A stretch of 64,000 nt of DNA from Saprospiraceae bacterium (GTDB lineage: Bacteria; Bacteroidota; Bacteroidia; Chitinophagales; Saprospiraceae), in NCBI GenBank assembly GCA_026129545.1, contig JAHCHX010000001.1, forward strand, positions 619,501-683,500, given 5' to 3'. Positions 1 through 9,195 of the stretch are shown in pieces. The translations under genes were made by a program, and so were the position numbers. How positions within the stretch are numbered: position 1 is the stretch's first letter; every line of letters starts with the position of its first letter. The notes beneath the pieces are model-generated. The model saw nothing but the letters and a program-made list of their open reading frames with translations. It was not told the origin of the DNA and ran no database searches.

Positions 1-3000
1 GATGTTGGGGTTTGGGTTCTCGACCTTGATGTTGCTCCACGAATTTTTGACTTCCGCGCGGCCCCAGTTTTGTTTGAAATAGCCTGTGCCGGGTTCGTAT
101 TCGTTGGGTTTCAAAGTTTTGCCACCGAGCGAGACTTGTACGGGTTTGGTGTTTTGCAGCCAATTGTCGCCGTGCAACAGCAGCGCATAGACGGCCTCGG
201 CGGTGGCTTTCGTGCTTTCCCAACGGTTGGTTTGTTTGTTTTTCAGAAGCCAAATACGGAGTTCCTCGACGGCTTTGCGGTCTTGCGCCACTTCGTCGAA
301 CACCTCGACCATGAGCGCCTGTGTCTCCACTGGCAGTTGGTACCAGTAGTAGCCCCAATCCACTGGCCAGAACATGCCGAGTTCCTCTTTCACGAGGGCG
401 CGTTCGCGCAGGCTGGCAACGATGCGCTGTGCCGCGTCGGGCCGACCGCTTCGGTGCAGGGCGAGTGCCAACATTCCTTCCTGATACAGCCCTTTTTTCA
501 GCCAGTATTTTTCGGCTTGCGAGAGGTAGTAGGAATGTTCGCGACCCGGTTTTGCGCCGCCTTGCTGCGGGTCGGGTTGTGGTTGGAAAAACGAGCGAGC
601 GTAGAGGTAGTGAATCGCCATGCCGTCTAGGTGGTCGTCGTCCCATTTGGCTTTGCCTTCTTGCACGAGCCGTTCCAGTTCGCGGTATTGCTCTGCGAGT
701 TTTGCGTCGCAATAGCTGATGGCGCGGTCGAGCATACCTGCGGCGACGGGGTCTTTTTCGGCGTTGAATGCCCCCAGTTGTTTCAAATGGCCGAACCCGC
801 TCACGATGTGCTGGGTGATGTGCCAGCTGTCGCGCCCGCCGGGGAACCACGCCCAGCCGCCGTTGGGATATTGCCGTTCGGCGAGGGTGTTGATGGCGCG
901 TTCGCGCTCGTCGGCCATGCGGTTGAGGTCGAACAAGAGGGCGATGTTTTGCTTTTGTTGTTCCTCGTTTTGCGCGTCGAGCACCCAGGGGGTTTCTTCC
1001 AAAAGTGCGTATTTCAACTCTTGATTTTTGCTCAAATTGCTCTTGAGCGCGTCGGTGCCTTTCCAGCGGTCGTAGATTCTGCGGATGTTCGGCATTTTTT
1101 CTGTCACGCTGGAAGCCAGGGTGTTGGCATAAAAGCGACTAAAAATCTGTTCCGAACATTCGTGGGGGAACTCCATCAGGTAGGGTAGGGCTTGCACGGC
1201 GTACCATGCGGGGTTGCTCGTGAATTCCAACGTGTATTTTTGAGTGACGAGGGATGAGTTGCTTCCCGACGGCGCGTTTTTCAGGTTTTCAAAAACAAAC
1301 TCTTTCGTTTGGTTGCCGCGCACGGTGATGGGCAGGGTCTCTGTCACGAGCATCCGGTTGGTCACGACGGGGACGGTGCTCTCTTCGCCGTCCTTGAAGT
1401 TCTTGCTGTCGGCGAAGATTTGCCAAGTCACGGCACCGGTGAAATCTTCCGGCACTTTGATTTTCCAACTCAACGGCGAAGACTGCCCGGCAGGGGTGGT
1501 GAAGTTTGCCTCGCGGCTGCTGCTGGTCATCCCGAAGACACTTTCCAACGGCTGCAAGGTGTTGGCGTCCAACAGGCTGAGGGTGGCTTTGCCGTTGAGG
1601 GTTTCTTGCGAGAGGTTGCTGACTTTGGCCGAAAACTCGATTTCGTCGCCGGCGCGGAGGAAGCGCGGTGGGTTGGCGAGCACCATGAGTTCTTTCTGCG
1701 TCACGACTTCTTTCACCGAAATAGCCTGTTGCAAATCCTTCGTGTGGGCGTAGGTGAGCAGTTTCCAGCGCGTGAGCGCCTCGTTCATGGTGAATTTCAG
1801 CACCACGTTGCCGGCTGCGTCGGTGCGCATTTCTGGGAAAAAGAAGACGGTTTCGTTTAGGTTGCGGCGGATGGGGGTTGGCGGGGCGGGAGCGGGTTCG
1901 CCGCCGCCCATGCCATCCGGTGCTTGTGGGGCGGTCGCCTTGTCTTGTATGATTGTTTCGGCTTTTCCCGTTGCTACCTCTGCCTCCATCATCATGTCCT
2001 GTGCGGCCTCCTCTCTCGCACCGCCGGGTGCGGGGGCTGCCATGTTGAATTCAACACCGTCAGCTCGCGCGGCCAATTTCATGATTCTATCACGCCCGCC
2101 CCAGAGAGGGAAGCCGAACCAGTTCAATGCTTGGTAGCGTCGCACGGGTCGAGCGTCCTTGCGGGTTGCTTCGTTGCGAACGTTGCCGTTGTGCGAGCCA
2201 AAGGCTTGGCTTGCGCTGAAATTGACCCGAGGATACTGTGTTGGGTAGTTAATCGTGTTCCACTCATGTGGCAGGAATTGGTCGAGCGAGGCATCGTACA
2301 TGGCGGCGACCATCTCGGCGGCGACTTTTTCCTTTTTGGGGCCGGAGATTTTGATGCGCCATTCTTCTTGTTGGCCGGGAGCGAGTTTGTCGCGGAAGGT
2401 TTCAAAACTGATGTTCAGGTCTTTGTTGCTCCACGGGACAGCGATGTAGAGCGACTGCCCGCCATAAAGTCGGTTGTTCTTGACGGCGCACCAATGTGCC
2501 GAGATGCCGCCCCGGTCGGTATCGAGCACGGGGATTTCGACGCTGGTCGCACCGTTGACGCTGAGCCAGCGCGGGTTTTGCAAGAGGCCGTTTTGTTCGC
2601 GGGCAAAAAAGATGTTCAGGTTGTCGGTTTTGCCGCCGAGCCATATTCGGGCGGTTTCGCCCGGTTCGTTTGTTGTTTTTTCGGCGGTGGCTGATGGTTT
2701 TTCAAACTGTGTGGCGCGATTGTTTTTGTCCCAAACGCGCACGATTTTTTCGATTTCAATTTTTTCTCCAAAGGCATCTTGCGTGGTCAGGGTGGCGATA
2801 TACCATCCTGCATTGAGGTTTTTGCGCAGATTGACCTTGTTGGCGGCAGCGGTATTGAACTCGAAGGGGACGATGAAATCCTCGCGTTCCCATTTGGTGG
2901 GAGCGTCTTCGTCCTTCCATGCGAAGTCGGGGAAAAGCCTTGTCCACTCATCTTTCGGGATGGTGGCCAAGTCTGGGTTTTGCCAGTAGCGTTCTGCGAA

Positions 3001-5664
3001 AAATTTGCCCGGGTGGCGCAGCGGCTGGAACGCGATGGTGCCTTTGGCATCTTGAGGTTGGCCTGCCAAGTTTTTGGTTTCCAAGGAAATGCTGTCGAGG
3101 CTGCTCAATTCCACTTCGTTGCGGAGGCCCCAATTCACTTGCAAGGCAACGTAGCTGGCAGTGACGATTTGCTCGCTGCTGCGCGTCTCGCCTGTGATGT
3201 CGGTCACGTCGGCATAGACGGTGTAGTCGAACATTGGGCGGTCTTTTTTCGGGATGTCGGCATCGGGGATTAGGGGGAATTTTACTTCGAATTTGCCTTC
3301 CGCGTCGGTTGTTGTCGTGCCATTGGCGATTTCCATTTGGTCGGTTCGCCACGGGGGGAAGATGCGCCGCCCCCAGCCCCAGTCCCAAAAAGGGAATCGC
3401 GCTTGCCGCACCACGCGATAGCGCACCTGCGCGCCATCCACGTTGCTGCCTGCGTACGCTTTGGCTTCGCCGCGCGCGGTCACCGTTTCGCCGAGGCGGA
3501 AGGCCGTTTCGATGGGTTTGAAGGTGACTTCAAACTTTGGGCGTTTGTATTCCTCCACGCTGAAATAAGTGGTGCCTTCGGCATTTTCGCAGCTTATGTG
3601 CATCTGGCCTGTCAGCCCGGTAGCGGGCGCGGTGAACGCGCCGTTGAAGGTGCCAAACTCGTTGGAGCGCAGCTGTAGCACTGCTTTTTCCTGATGGTTG
3701 ACATCGTAGAATTTGACGGTGACGGATTGGTTGGGGGTGATTTGGGGCAATTGAGCGTCGTTTCTTTTGAACAGCACCCCTTTGAAATACACCGTCTGGC
3801 CGGGTCGGTAGATAGCCCGGTCGGTGAAGAAATGCGCGTAGAGTCGCGGTGGAGCCTCATAGTAGCTGCGGTAGCTGTAATGCTGACCCAGCCAGAGCGT
3901 GTCGTTGCCCAATGAGGCACGGACGTTGGCGTATTGGCTGTCGGGCAAGCGCCCTTTGGCCAACCCGTTTTGATTGGTGACGATGCTTTGGAGGGGGCCT
4001 TGCCCTTGACGGCGCTGATATTCGGGGGCAAAAAAATCGAGTTTCACGCCGGCCAAGGGAGTGCCACTTTGCCGGTGGGCCATGATGAAATTGGGTTGGT
4101 TTTCCTCACGAAACGTGACGGCAGCAAGATTGGAGACTGTGAAGGCTGTGTATGCGACGTGGCCTTTTTTAGGGTCAAAGTCCCTGTTTTCGGCAGCAAG
4201 CAAGTAATAATGCCCCAGTGGCATACTGCTCAGGTATATTTCGGTGGTGTGCGGCTGGTAGTCGGCGGGGAGTGGGATGTCCCAATCGCGGGCTTGCACT
4301 TGGGGCAAGGATTGCAGTCGCTCCAAGATGCGGTCGTAGGGCACGTTGTTCAGGAAGTTCTGGTCAAAATTGGCCCGCACGACTTTTGTGAACACCTTGC
4401 TCACGTTGCGTAGTTGCACCTGCACGAGGGCGGGTTTTTCGGGCAGATAGACATTTTCCACGGTGATGCTCAACGACGTGGCGCGAATCTGGTCGAGCAG
4501 GTTTTGGCAAAGTTGTGTGCCGTGATTGTTGGGGTGGCGGCGAATGGCGTCTTCGAGTTCGGTCACGGCCGTCTGTGCGTTTTGCCCTTTGTCCGCCTCA
4601 AGGCCGTAGCGATGTTGCGCGATATGGAAAACGATTTCTGCGTCGGAGGGGTGGTTGTAGTGGGTTTTGTGAAGTATTTCGAGGGCGTTGAGGTAGAGCG
4701 CGTCTTTGTTTTCGAGCGTGGAGTTGTTTTTGGCAAATCGCAGGCGCGACAAATCGGCATCAATGTGGGCGGCGGCATCGCCGCCAGTGGGAATAGCGTG
4801 CGCAGCCAACACTTTTTGGTAAAGATTGACTGCCAGCCACTTGCCCGACGTAGAGTCTTTGCTTTCAAATTTTGTTTTCACGAAATCTGCCGCTTTTGCG
4901 AAGGCTTCGGGTTGGTTGAGCGAGAAAGCGTAGGCGGGTTCGGTGAGCCAACTGCGTTCGTTGGAAAAATGCTCCAAGGCGCGGTGGGCGAGCAAGTCAA
5001 AGAGGGTAGGGCGGAGGGGTTGGCCATTGACCATGTCGCCTTGGCCGGGCGAAAGCACGTCGCGGAATGATTCGACGGGTGTGTCTTTCAAAATGCCTTC
5101 GGGGGCGACGGAGGCAGAGTATAGTTCGATGGCTCTTTTCTCGATTTGAGCGGCTGACCAGGTGAGGATGTCTCCGCCCTCGCCGTCGGGGATGGGTGTC
5201 CTGTCATTGATGCGCCAGCCCTGATTGTTGAGGTAGGTGGCGTAGAGCTGGCCGAGGATGCTTTGCAGCACGGCTTTTTCGGGCAATGCAGATGTTTTCT
5301 CCTCTTTTTCAAAGAGTTGCACGGCTTTCACGAAGCCGTCTTCTTCGAGTTGGGTCACATATTTCCCCCGGTAAAGCAAGGCTTTTATGACCTGCGGGCT
5401 GTTTTTGTCGCGGGTGGCTTTGGCCTGAATGGCTTCTGAGCGTTCGAGGGCGCTTTTGAAGAGGCCTTGGCGTTCGAGGCTGTCCACGATTTTCCAGTCG
5501 TCGGCGTAGTCGCCGGTGAGCGGCAGCGGTGTCGGCATTTCCGTAGTGGGTTTGATTTTGATGGATGATGTGGGCGTGTCCTTTTTCGCGGCGGATTTGC
5601 AGGCGAGCATCAGGACAAAAGAAAGGAGGAGAAGGGGTAGGGGGGTGATTCGGTGATTGGTCAT
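1..5664 (-). CDS. Alpha-2-macroglobulin family lipoprotein with thioester (3' end beyond window)
   Basis: An open frame of 1888 codons runs off the left edge, so the C-terminus is missing. The start at 5664 gives a lipoprotein signal (hydrophobic run, then LMLAC), so it is probably anchored in the envelope facing the periplasm or surface. The first ~500 residues are helical and repeat-like. An MG2-type segment follows near residue 610 (TDRAIYRPGQTVYFKG), then an A2M domain near 1270-1350 (NETVFFFPEM...ALTRWKLLTYAHT). The thioester motif CSEQ lies at residues 1503-1506 (bases 1147-1158), then an alpha/alpha-toroid segment (WESTKATAEAVYALLLHG). The family traps proteases by covalent thioester capture. 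No pbpC neighbour is visible, as expected for the large Bacteroidota type rather than the E. coli yfhM type. Family call is secure; the target protease is unknown. Confidence 0.93.
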   Translation of the reverse strand, partial: MTNHRITPLPLLLLSFVLMLACKSAAKKDTPTSSIKIKPTTEMPTPLPLTGDYADDWKIVDSLERQGLFKSALERSEAIQAKATRDKNSPQVIKALLYRGKYVTQLEEDGFVKAVQLFEKEEKTSALPEKAVLQSILGQLYATYLNNQGWRINDRTPIPDGEGGDILTWSAAQIEKRAIELYSASVAPEGILKDTPVESFRDVLSPGQGDMVNGQPLRPTLFDLLAHRALEHFSNERSWLTEPAYAFSLNQPEAFAKAADFVKTKFESKDSTSGKWLAVNLYQKVLAAHAIPTGGDAAAHIDADLSRLRFAKNNSTLENKDALYLNALEILHKTHYNHPSDAEIVFHIAQHRYGLEADKGQNAQTAVTELEDAIRRHPNNHGTQLCQNLLDQIRATSLSITVENVYLPEKPALVQVQLRNVSKVFTKVVRANFDQNFLNNVPYDRILERLQSLPQVQARDWDIPLPADYQPHTTEIYLSSMPLGHYYLLAAENRDFDPKKGHVAYTAFTVSNLAAVTFREENQPNFIMAHRQSGTPLAGVKLDFFAPEYQRRQGQGPLQSIVTNQNGLAKGRLPDSQYANVRASLGNDTLWLGQHYSYRSYYEAPPRLYAHFFTDRAIYRPGQTVYFKGVLFKRNDAQLPQITPNQSVTVKFYDVNHQEKAVLQLRSNEFGTFNGAFTAPATGLTGQMHISCENAEGTTYFSVEEYKRPKFEVTFKPIETAFRLGETVTARGEAKAYAGSNVDGAQVRYRVVRQARFPFWDWGWGRRIFPPWRTDQMEIANGTTTTDAEGKFEVKFPLIPDADIPKKDRPMFDYTVYADVTDITGETRSSEQIVTASYVALQVNWGLRNEVELSSLDSISLETKNLAGQPQDAKGTIAFQPLRHPGKFFAERYWQNPDLATIPKDEWTRLFPDFAWKDEDAPTKWEREDFIVPFEFNTAAANKVNLRKNLNAGWYIATLTTQDAFGEKIEIEKIVRVWDKNNRATQFEKPSATAEKTTNEPGETARIWLGGKTDNLNIFFAREQNGLLQNPRWLSVNGATSVEIPVLDTDRGGISAHWCAVKNNRLYGGQSLYIAVPWSNKDLNISFETFRDKLAPGQQEEWRIKISGPKKEKVAAEMVAAMYDASLDQFLPHEWNTINYPTQYPRVNFSASQAFGSHNGNVRNEATRKDARPVRRYQALNWFGFPLWGGRDRIMKLAARADGVEFNMAAPAPGGAREEAAQDMMMEAEVATGKAETIIQDKATAPQAPDGMGGGEPAPAPPTPIRRNLNETVFFFPEMRTDAAGNVVLKFTMNEALTRWKLLTYAHTKDLQQAISVKEVVTQKELMVLANPPRFLRAGDEIEFSAKVSNLSQETLNGKATLSLLDANTLQPLESVFGMTSSSREANFTTPAGQSSPLSWKIKVPEDFTGAVTWQIFADSKNFKDGEESTVPVVTNRMLVTETLPITVRGNQTKEFVFENLKNAPSGSNSSLVTQKYTLEFTSNPAWYAVQALPYLMEFPHECSEQIFSRFYANTLASSVTEKMPNIRRIYDRWKGTDALKSNLSKNQELKYALLEETPWVLDAQNEEQQKQNIALLFDLNRMADERERAINTLAERQYPNGGWAWFPGGRDSWHITQHIVSGFGHLKQLGAFNAEKDPVAAGMLDRAISYCDAKLAEQYRELERLVQEGKAKWDDDHLDGMAIHYLYARSFFQPQPDPQQGGAKPGREHSYYLSQAEKYWLKKGLYQEGMLALALHRSGRPDAAQRIVASLRERALVKEELGMFWPVDWGYYWYQLPVETQALMVEVFDEVAQDRKAVEELRIWLLKNKQTNRWESTKATAEAVYALLLHGDNWLQNTKPVQVSLGGKTLKPNEYEPGTGYFKQNWGRAEVKNSWSNIKVENPNPNI

Positions 5665-5695
5665 TGTCGAGTGTATTCGGTTAAAAATGTGTGGT

Positions 5696-6418
5696 TTAGA
5701 GAAAAAATATCGGAGAACCCATCAACTGTTTTGATTTTTTTCGGCGCTTTTTTTCGAGCGAAAAAACGAGGGAAAGGTCTTCGATTTGAAGTCGGCCTGT
5801 TAGTAAGAATTCCGAAGTGGTATATCCATTGGAGGATAAACGAATTTTTGCTGGGTCATTCTGAAGTTTCTTGATGGGTACTTCCAAAGTGAAGATGCCA
5901 TTGGCATTGGTGGTGGTTCTATGTTGGGTGTTGCTTAGTTTCACCTTTACATTTTCCAGCCCCCTTTCGGTGTATTCATCCACCACTTTGCCAGAGATAA
6001 TGCGTGCGGCGTTCTGTTTTTTTACATGCCGGGGCGCGACCTTTGCGGTGTTGGTGGGTGCTTGCCGAACGGGTGATTGTTCCGTCTGAACGGGAGCGAG
6101 GTACTGGACTTCGACAGGTTGTTGGGCCATCAAAAGTACGGCGACGCTTGCGGCTGCGGCGGTCAGGCCGCTTCTTCTGGCTTGGGCAACAGGTTTCAGC
6201 GTCGGCGTGCACAGGGGTCTGTTCAATTGCTCTTGGCGGAATCGCCCGCATATTTTGCCGTTGTTTTTCTTAAAATGTTCAAGGATTTCCGCGTCGGTTT
6301 TGTTGGTAAAATCCATGACTTGCTTTTCACAGATGGCGCAAAAACGGCAGTCGTGGCGGACGGGTTTCATTTTTGACCATTTTTCGTGGCATGGGGCGGG
6401 GATGGAGATTTTAGCCAT
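5696..6418 (-). CDS. Membrane protein with Cys-rich N-terminus and carboxypeptidase-regulatory-like domain
   Basis: 240 aa from the chosen start (MAKISIPAPCHEKW); an ATG 13 codons upstream is also open. The N-terminus has CHEKW followed by CRFCAIC and DFTNKTDAEI, a pattern common in Bacteroidota proteins that then carry one membrane segment (here LTAAAASVAVLLMAQ, residues ~85-100). After a linker, residues ~140-230 (SGKVVDEYTERGLENVKVKL...GIFTLEVP) match the CarboxypepD_reg/CNA-B-like beta-sandwich. Its role is unknown. It lies 31 bp upstream of the macroglobulin gene on the same strand, so the two may be cotranscribed. Confidence 0.75.
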   Translation of the reverse strand: MAKISIPAPCHEKWSKMKPVRHDCRFCAICEKQVMDFTNKTDAEILEHFKKNNGKICGRFRQEQLNRPLCTPTLKPVAQARRSGLTAAAASVAVLLMAQQPVEVQYLAPVQTEQSPVRQAPTNTAKVAPRHVKKQNAARIISGKVVDEYTERGLENVKVKLSNTQHRTTTNANGIFTLEVPIKKLQNDPAKIRLSSNGYTTSEFLLTGRLQIEDLSLVFSLEKKRRKKSKQLMGSPIFFL

Positions 6419-6588
6419 GTTGTTTTGCGTTCGAGTTGTGAAAATTATTGATTCCAACTTTCGCGGCTCACTTCGAATCGTATTTCATCGGAGGTGTAAG
6501 GAATGTTCAATCAGTTACAAACGTACGAAAGCATGGATGCAGTTTGACGGAAAATTACACGGAATCGCTGCATTTTTTGAGCAAAAAA

Positions 6589-6621
6589 AAACGCTGACCC
6601 CTTGCAAGCGAGTCAGCGTTT
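6589..6621 (-). terminator. Rho-independent terminator after the Rpn-type nuclease
   Basis: Perfect 10-bp arms (AAACGCTGAC / GTCAGCGTTT at 6589-6598 and 6612-6621). Read on the minus strand, a run of T follows. It sits 22 bp past the stop of the Rpn gene and separates it from the next minus-strand gene. Confidence 0.88.
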
Positions 6622-6642
6622 CCATCTCAAGAGAGGGCTTTG

Positions 6643-7605
6643 TTATTTCTTTTGAATGTCGGCTTTTATTTGACGCACGAATTCTTGTGTCACCCCGGCA
6701 ATGAAAGCGATTTGCTCATCGCTCCAGTCGGTGTTTTGAAGCAATGATGCGACAAACTGCTTGTTGGCTTCGAGTTTGCCCTCGAGTTTGCCTTCGAGTT
6801 TGCCCTCGAGTTTGCCTTCGAGTTTGCCTTCTCTTCTGATTTTATCTATTAGCGACATGGTGCGAGATTGAATTTTGTCAGGTAAAGTGTTCAGGATTTG
6901 GTCAAGACTTGTGTCCTCTGGGGAGGATTGGCCGAAATATGAAATGGTCATTTCAAATAGGTCGTTTCCCTCTTCCTGAAGGAGAAATTCCTCTGCAAAA
7001 ATAAGGAACTCCGGTGCTGATTGCAAAAATGATTTTTTGTCATGCACGGTTTTCAATGCCAAAAAAACATTGAGCAGGTGCTCGAGGTTCTGACCGCGTA
7101 GGCGTTCGACCTCAAAGGCCGCGAGGTCGGTGAGGTGATAGTCGAATTGAGGCACAAATCGTTTGAGTTTTTCGGAAATACCTTCAAAATAACTCCAAAA
7201 TGGGCGATGCTCCCATGCCTCTGCGCCGTGGTATACGACAATAGGTATAGGCAGTGAAAGCGATTTTTTCTGGCGAAGGTCGCTTTTCCAGACGTTGAGC
7301 ATGTACTGCAACAGCTGGACAAATATAGGCACGGAGGGTTTGGCGCTTTTGTGCTCAAAGATGAAGCATAGCCTCAGCGGGCTGCCGTCGTTCATGAGGC
7401 AAGTCCACACGACATCTGAATAGGAGGCCTTTAGCCACCGCCCTACAAAGCTGTCGGATGATTTTTGGAGGGTGTCGAAATCAAGCTGTCGCGCAATTTC
7501 GGGAGGGAGAAATTTTTTCAGGTATATCACCACGACGCTTCGCAAGGAGAAGGCTCCTTTGAAATAGGCATCGTGATGGTGGCGGGAGTAAGTGCGTTTT
7601 GCCAT
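6643..7605 (-). CDS. Rpn family recombination-promoting nuclease / putative transposase (PD-(D/E)XK)
   Basis: 320 aa. The N-terminal HDAYFKGAFS stretch and the catalytic pattern D64 (YSDVVW) plus E84-H-K86 (FIFEHKS) fit the Rpn/YhgA-like PD-(D/E)XK nuclease group, usually annotated as putative transposases. These proteins cut DNA and raise RecA-independent recombination in E. coli. Residues ~255-275 are a GKLE repeat encoded by five 12-bp DNA units at 6769-6828, followed by a helical tail. Such GKxE repeats are typical of the family and vary in copy number. It has its own terminator and no partner gene. Confidence 0.88.
   Translation of the reverse strand: MAKRTYSRHHHDAYFKGAFSLRSVVVIYLKKFLPPEIARQLDFDTLQKSSDSFVGRWLKASYSDVVWTCLMNDGSPLRLCFIFEHKSAKPSVPIFVQLLQYMLNVWKSDLRQKKSLSLPIPIVVYHGAEAWEHRPFWSYFEGISEKLKRFVPQFDYHLTDLAAFEVERLRGQNLEHLLNVFLALKTVHDKKSFLQSAPEFLIFAEEFLLQEEGNDLFEMTISYFGQSSPEDTSLDQILNTLPDKIQSRTMSLIDKIRREGKLEGKLEGKLEGKLEGKLEANKQFVASLLQNTDWSDEQIAFIAGVTQEFVRQIKADIQKK
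6769..6828. repeat. Five in-frame 12-bp tandem repeats (GKLE codons)
   Basis: Five consecutive units of YTCGAGTTTGCC on the plus strand. They alternate T/C at the first base, which is a synonymous change in the encoded Glu codon. Copy-number change would lengthen or shorten the coil without shifting the frame. Confidence 0.95.
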
Positions 7606-7657
7606 GCGGATTATTGGTTGCGAGGTTGAGCGAAACAGGGCAAAGAACGCACTTTCC

Positions 7658-8977
7658 TCATCGTTTCACAGCTTTCCCCACGAGTGTTTGCATCTCGCTC
7701 GTAATGATTTTCACCACAAAAACACCTTTTGGCAACTCTGCCGCATCCACCCAAACCGTCGTCGCGCGATTGCCTGTGAGCGAGAGAAGCATTTTCCCCT
7801 GAAGGTCGAAAGCTTCGACGCGCTCAATAGGGGCTGCGGCTTCGATTTGCCAGCCATTGGTGGCGGGGTTGGGCCAGATTCTAATCGGGTTTTCTATGGT
7901 CTCGTTCACGGAAACAGGAGCGCAAACGAGCTGGTTGAGGTAGCCCCACATCGCATTGTCGAACACGATGGGCACGTTGCCGCCGCCGGGGCCTTGGTAG
8001 CCAGCCTCGCCTTGCCGCACCACCACCCAGCCTTTGGAAGGGACAACATGGATTTTCTGGTCGTTTTTGCCGAGCGCGGCGTACATATCGTCGGGTGCGT
8101 TGGGGATGGTCTTTCCGCTGAACACAAACTGCAATCCAGGCAACATGAAGCTTTCCTGTCCCGTCAGCCACCAAAGGTAGCCGTAGCTCTTGTTTAGGTT
8201 TTGCGAGGGGCGAACCATGTCGTTGAGATACTGTGGGTCGTGCAGCAGGGTGTCGCCATCCCACACGCCGTTGGCCAGCATGAGCAGCCCGAAACGCGCC
8301 ATGTCGCGGGCTTTGCCGTACATCACGCGGTCGAGCCATAGCCCTTTCATGCCCGTGCGGTCGAGCATGCGGTTTTTGGTGAACAGGTTCATGTTTTGGC
8401 CGCTGGCAGATTCCAGCACTTTGTGGACGAGGCGGTAAGGCGCGTTGTGGTAGGCCCAGCGCGTGCCGGCATCGGCCTTGTAGGTGAGGCAACTGGGCAT
8501 TTCGCAGTTGTCGTTGGCTACATTGTCTTCCAGTCCAGTGGTCATGGTCAGATGGTGCCAGACGGTGATGAGCGCCTCCTTGTCGGGCGGGACGGAGGTC
8601 CAGCCCGTGCCGAGGTAGTCGCTGGTTTTGTTGTGGATATTGAGCAGCCCCTCTTCTTGTGCTTGGCCGACGAGGAAGGCCGTCAATGATTTGCCCGCTG
8701 AGGCCCAATACCAGAATGAGTCTTGGGTGAAAGTGCCGAAGTATTTTTCCAGTACGATGCGGCCATCTTTCAAAAGGATGAACGACTTGGTGCCGCGTTC
8801 TTCCAAAAATCCGTAGAGACTGTCAATTTTTTCGGGGCAAAACCCGAGCTCCGACGGGGCGATTGTCTGCCAAGTATTGCCTGTTTTGGGCGGGAAATAG
8901 AGGTCGGGGTTTTGGGAAAACAAATTGGAAGCAAAGAAGGCGAAGAGGTTGAAGGCAAGCAGCAATCGGAAAGCCAT
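7658..8977 (-). CDS. Secreted serine hydrolase (beta-lactamase/class C-like) with T9SS sorting domain
   Basis: 439 aa. Signal peptide ends at NLFSQ (~21). The SxxK motif is S93-A-G-K96 and the second motif is Y176-H-N178, as in the class C beta-lactamase/D-aminopeptidase superfamily. WHHLTMTTGLED is also typical of this group. The last ~80 residues (IWPNPATNGW...GKMLLSL...PKGVFVVKI...KAVKR) form a T9SS type A sorting domain, so the enzyme should be exported across the outer membrane. Substrate unknown; esterase or peptidase activity is as likely as beta-lactam hydrolysis. Confidence 0.9.
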   Translation of the reverse strand: MAFRLLLAFNLFAFFASNLFSQNPDLYFPPKTGNTWQTIAPSELGFCPEKIDSLYGFLEERGTKSFILLKDGRIVLEKYFGTFTQDSFWYWASAGKSLTAFLVGQAQEEGLLNIHNKTSDYLGTGWTSVPPDKEALITVWHHLTMTTGLEDNVANDNCEMPSCLTYKADAGTRWAYHNAPYRLVHKVLESASGQNMNLFTKNRMLDRTGMKGLWLDRVMYGKARDMARFGLLMLANGVWDGDTLLHDPQYLNDMVRPSQNLNKSYGYLWWLTGQESFMLPGLQFVFSGKTIPNAPDDMYAALGKNDQKIHVVPSKGWVVVRQGEAGYQGPGGGNVPIVFDNAMWGYLNQLVCAPVSVNETIENPIRIWPNPATNGWQIEAAAPIERVEAFDLQGKMLLSLTGNRATTVWVDAAELPKGVFVVKIITSEMQTLVGKAVKR

Positions 8978-9110
8978 AGCGAGAAAGTTTAGATAAAGTC
9001 ATTTTGACAAAGATAGCGCCTCCGCGCTTAATGGGCTTTTCCCTGAAAATTCGCTTGCCGATGATTTTTCGCCCCCGCGCCTCGTCTAACTCACAGACAG
9101 TCAAATCACA

Positions 9111-9140
9111 TTGTATTATTCCAAAACTTGCCTACTTTTA
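9111..9140 (+). promoter_or_regulatory. Candidate Bacteroidota promoter for the EAD-like gene
   Basis: TTG at 9111-9113, 19-bp spacer, then TACTTTTA at 9133-9140, one mismatch from TAnnTTTG. It ends 55 bp before the ATG at 9196. Motif match only. Confidence 0.45.
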
Positions 9141-9195
9141 CAACCGCTAAACCAGCCAAGGCCGGTTGTTTGAAAACCATTCCATCCTTTTTGCT

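Noticed and set aside
70..5149. Several long plus-strand frames opposite the macroglobulin gene
   Set aside because: All lie within the intact minus-strand reading frame and encode no recognisable domain.
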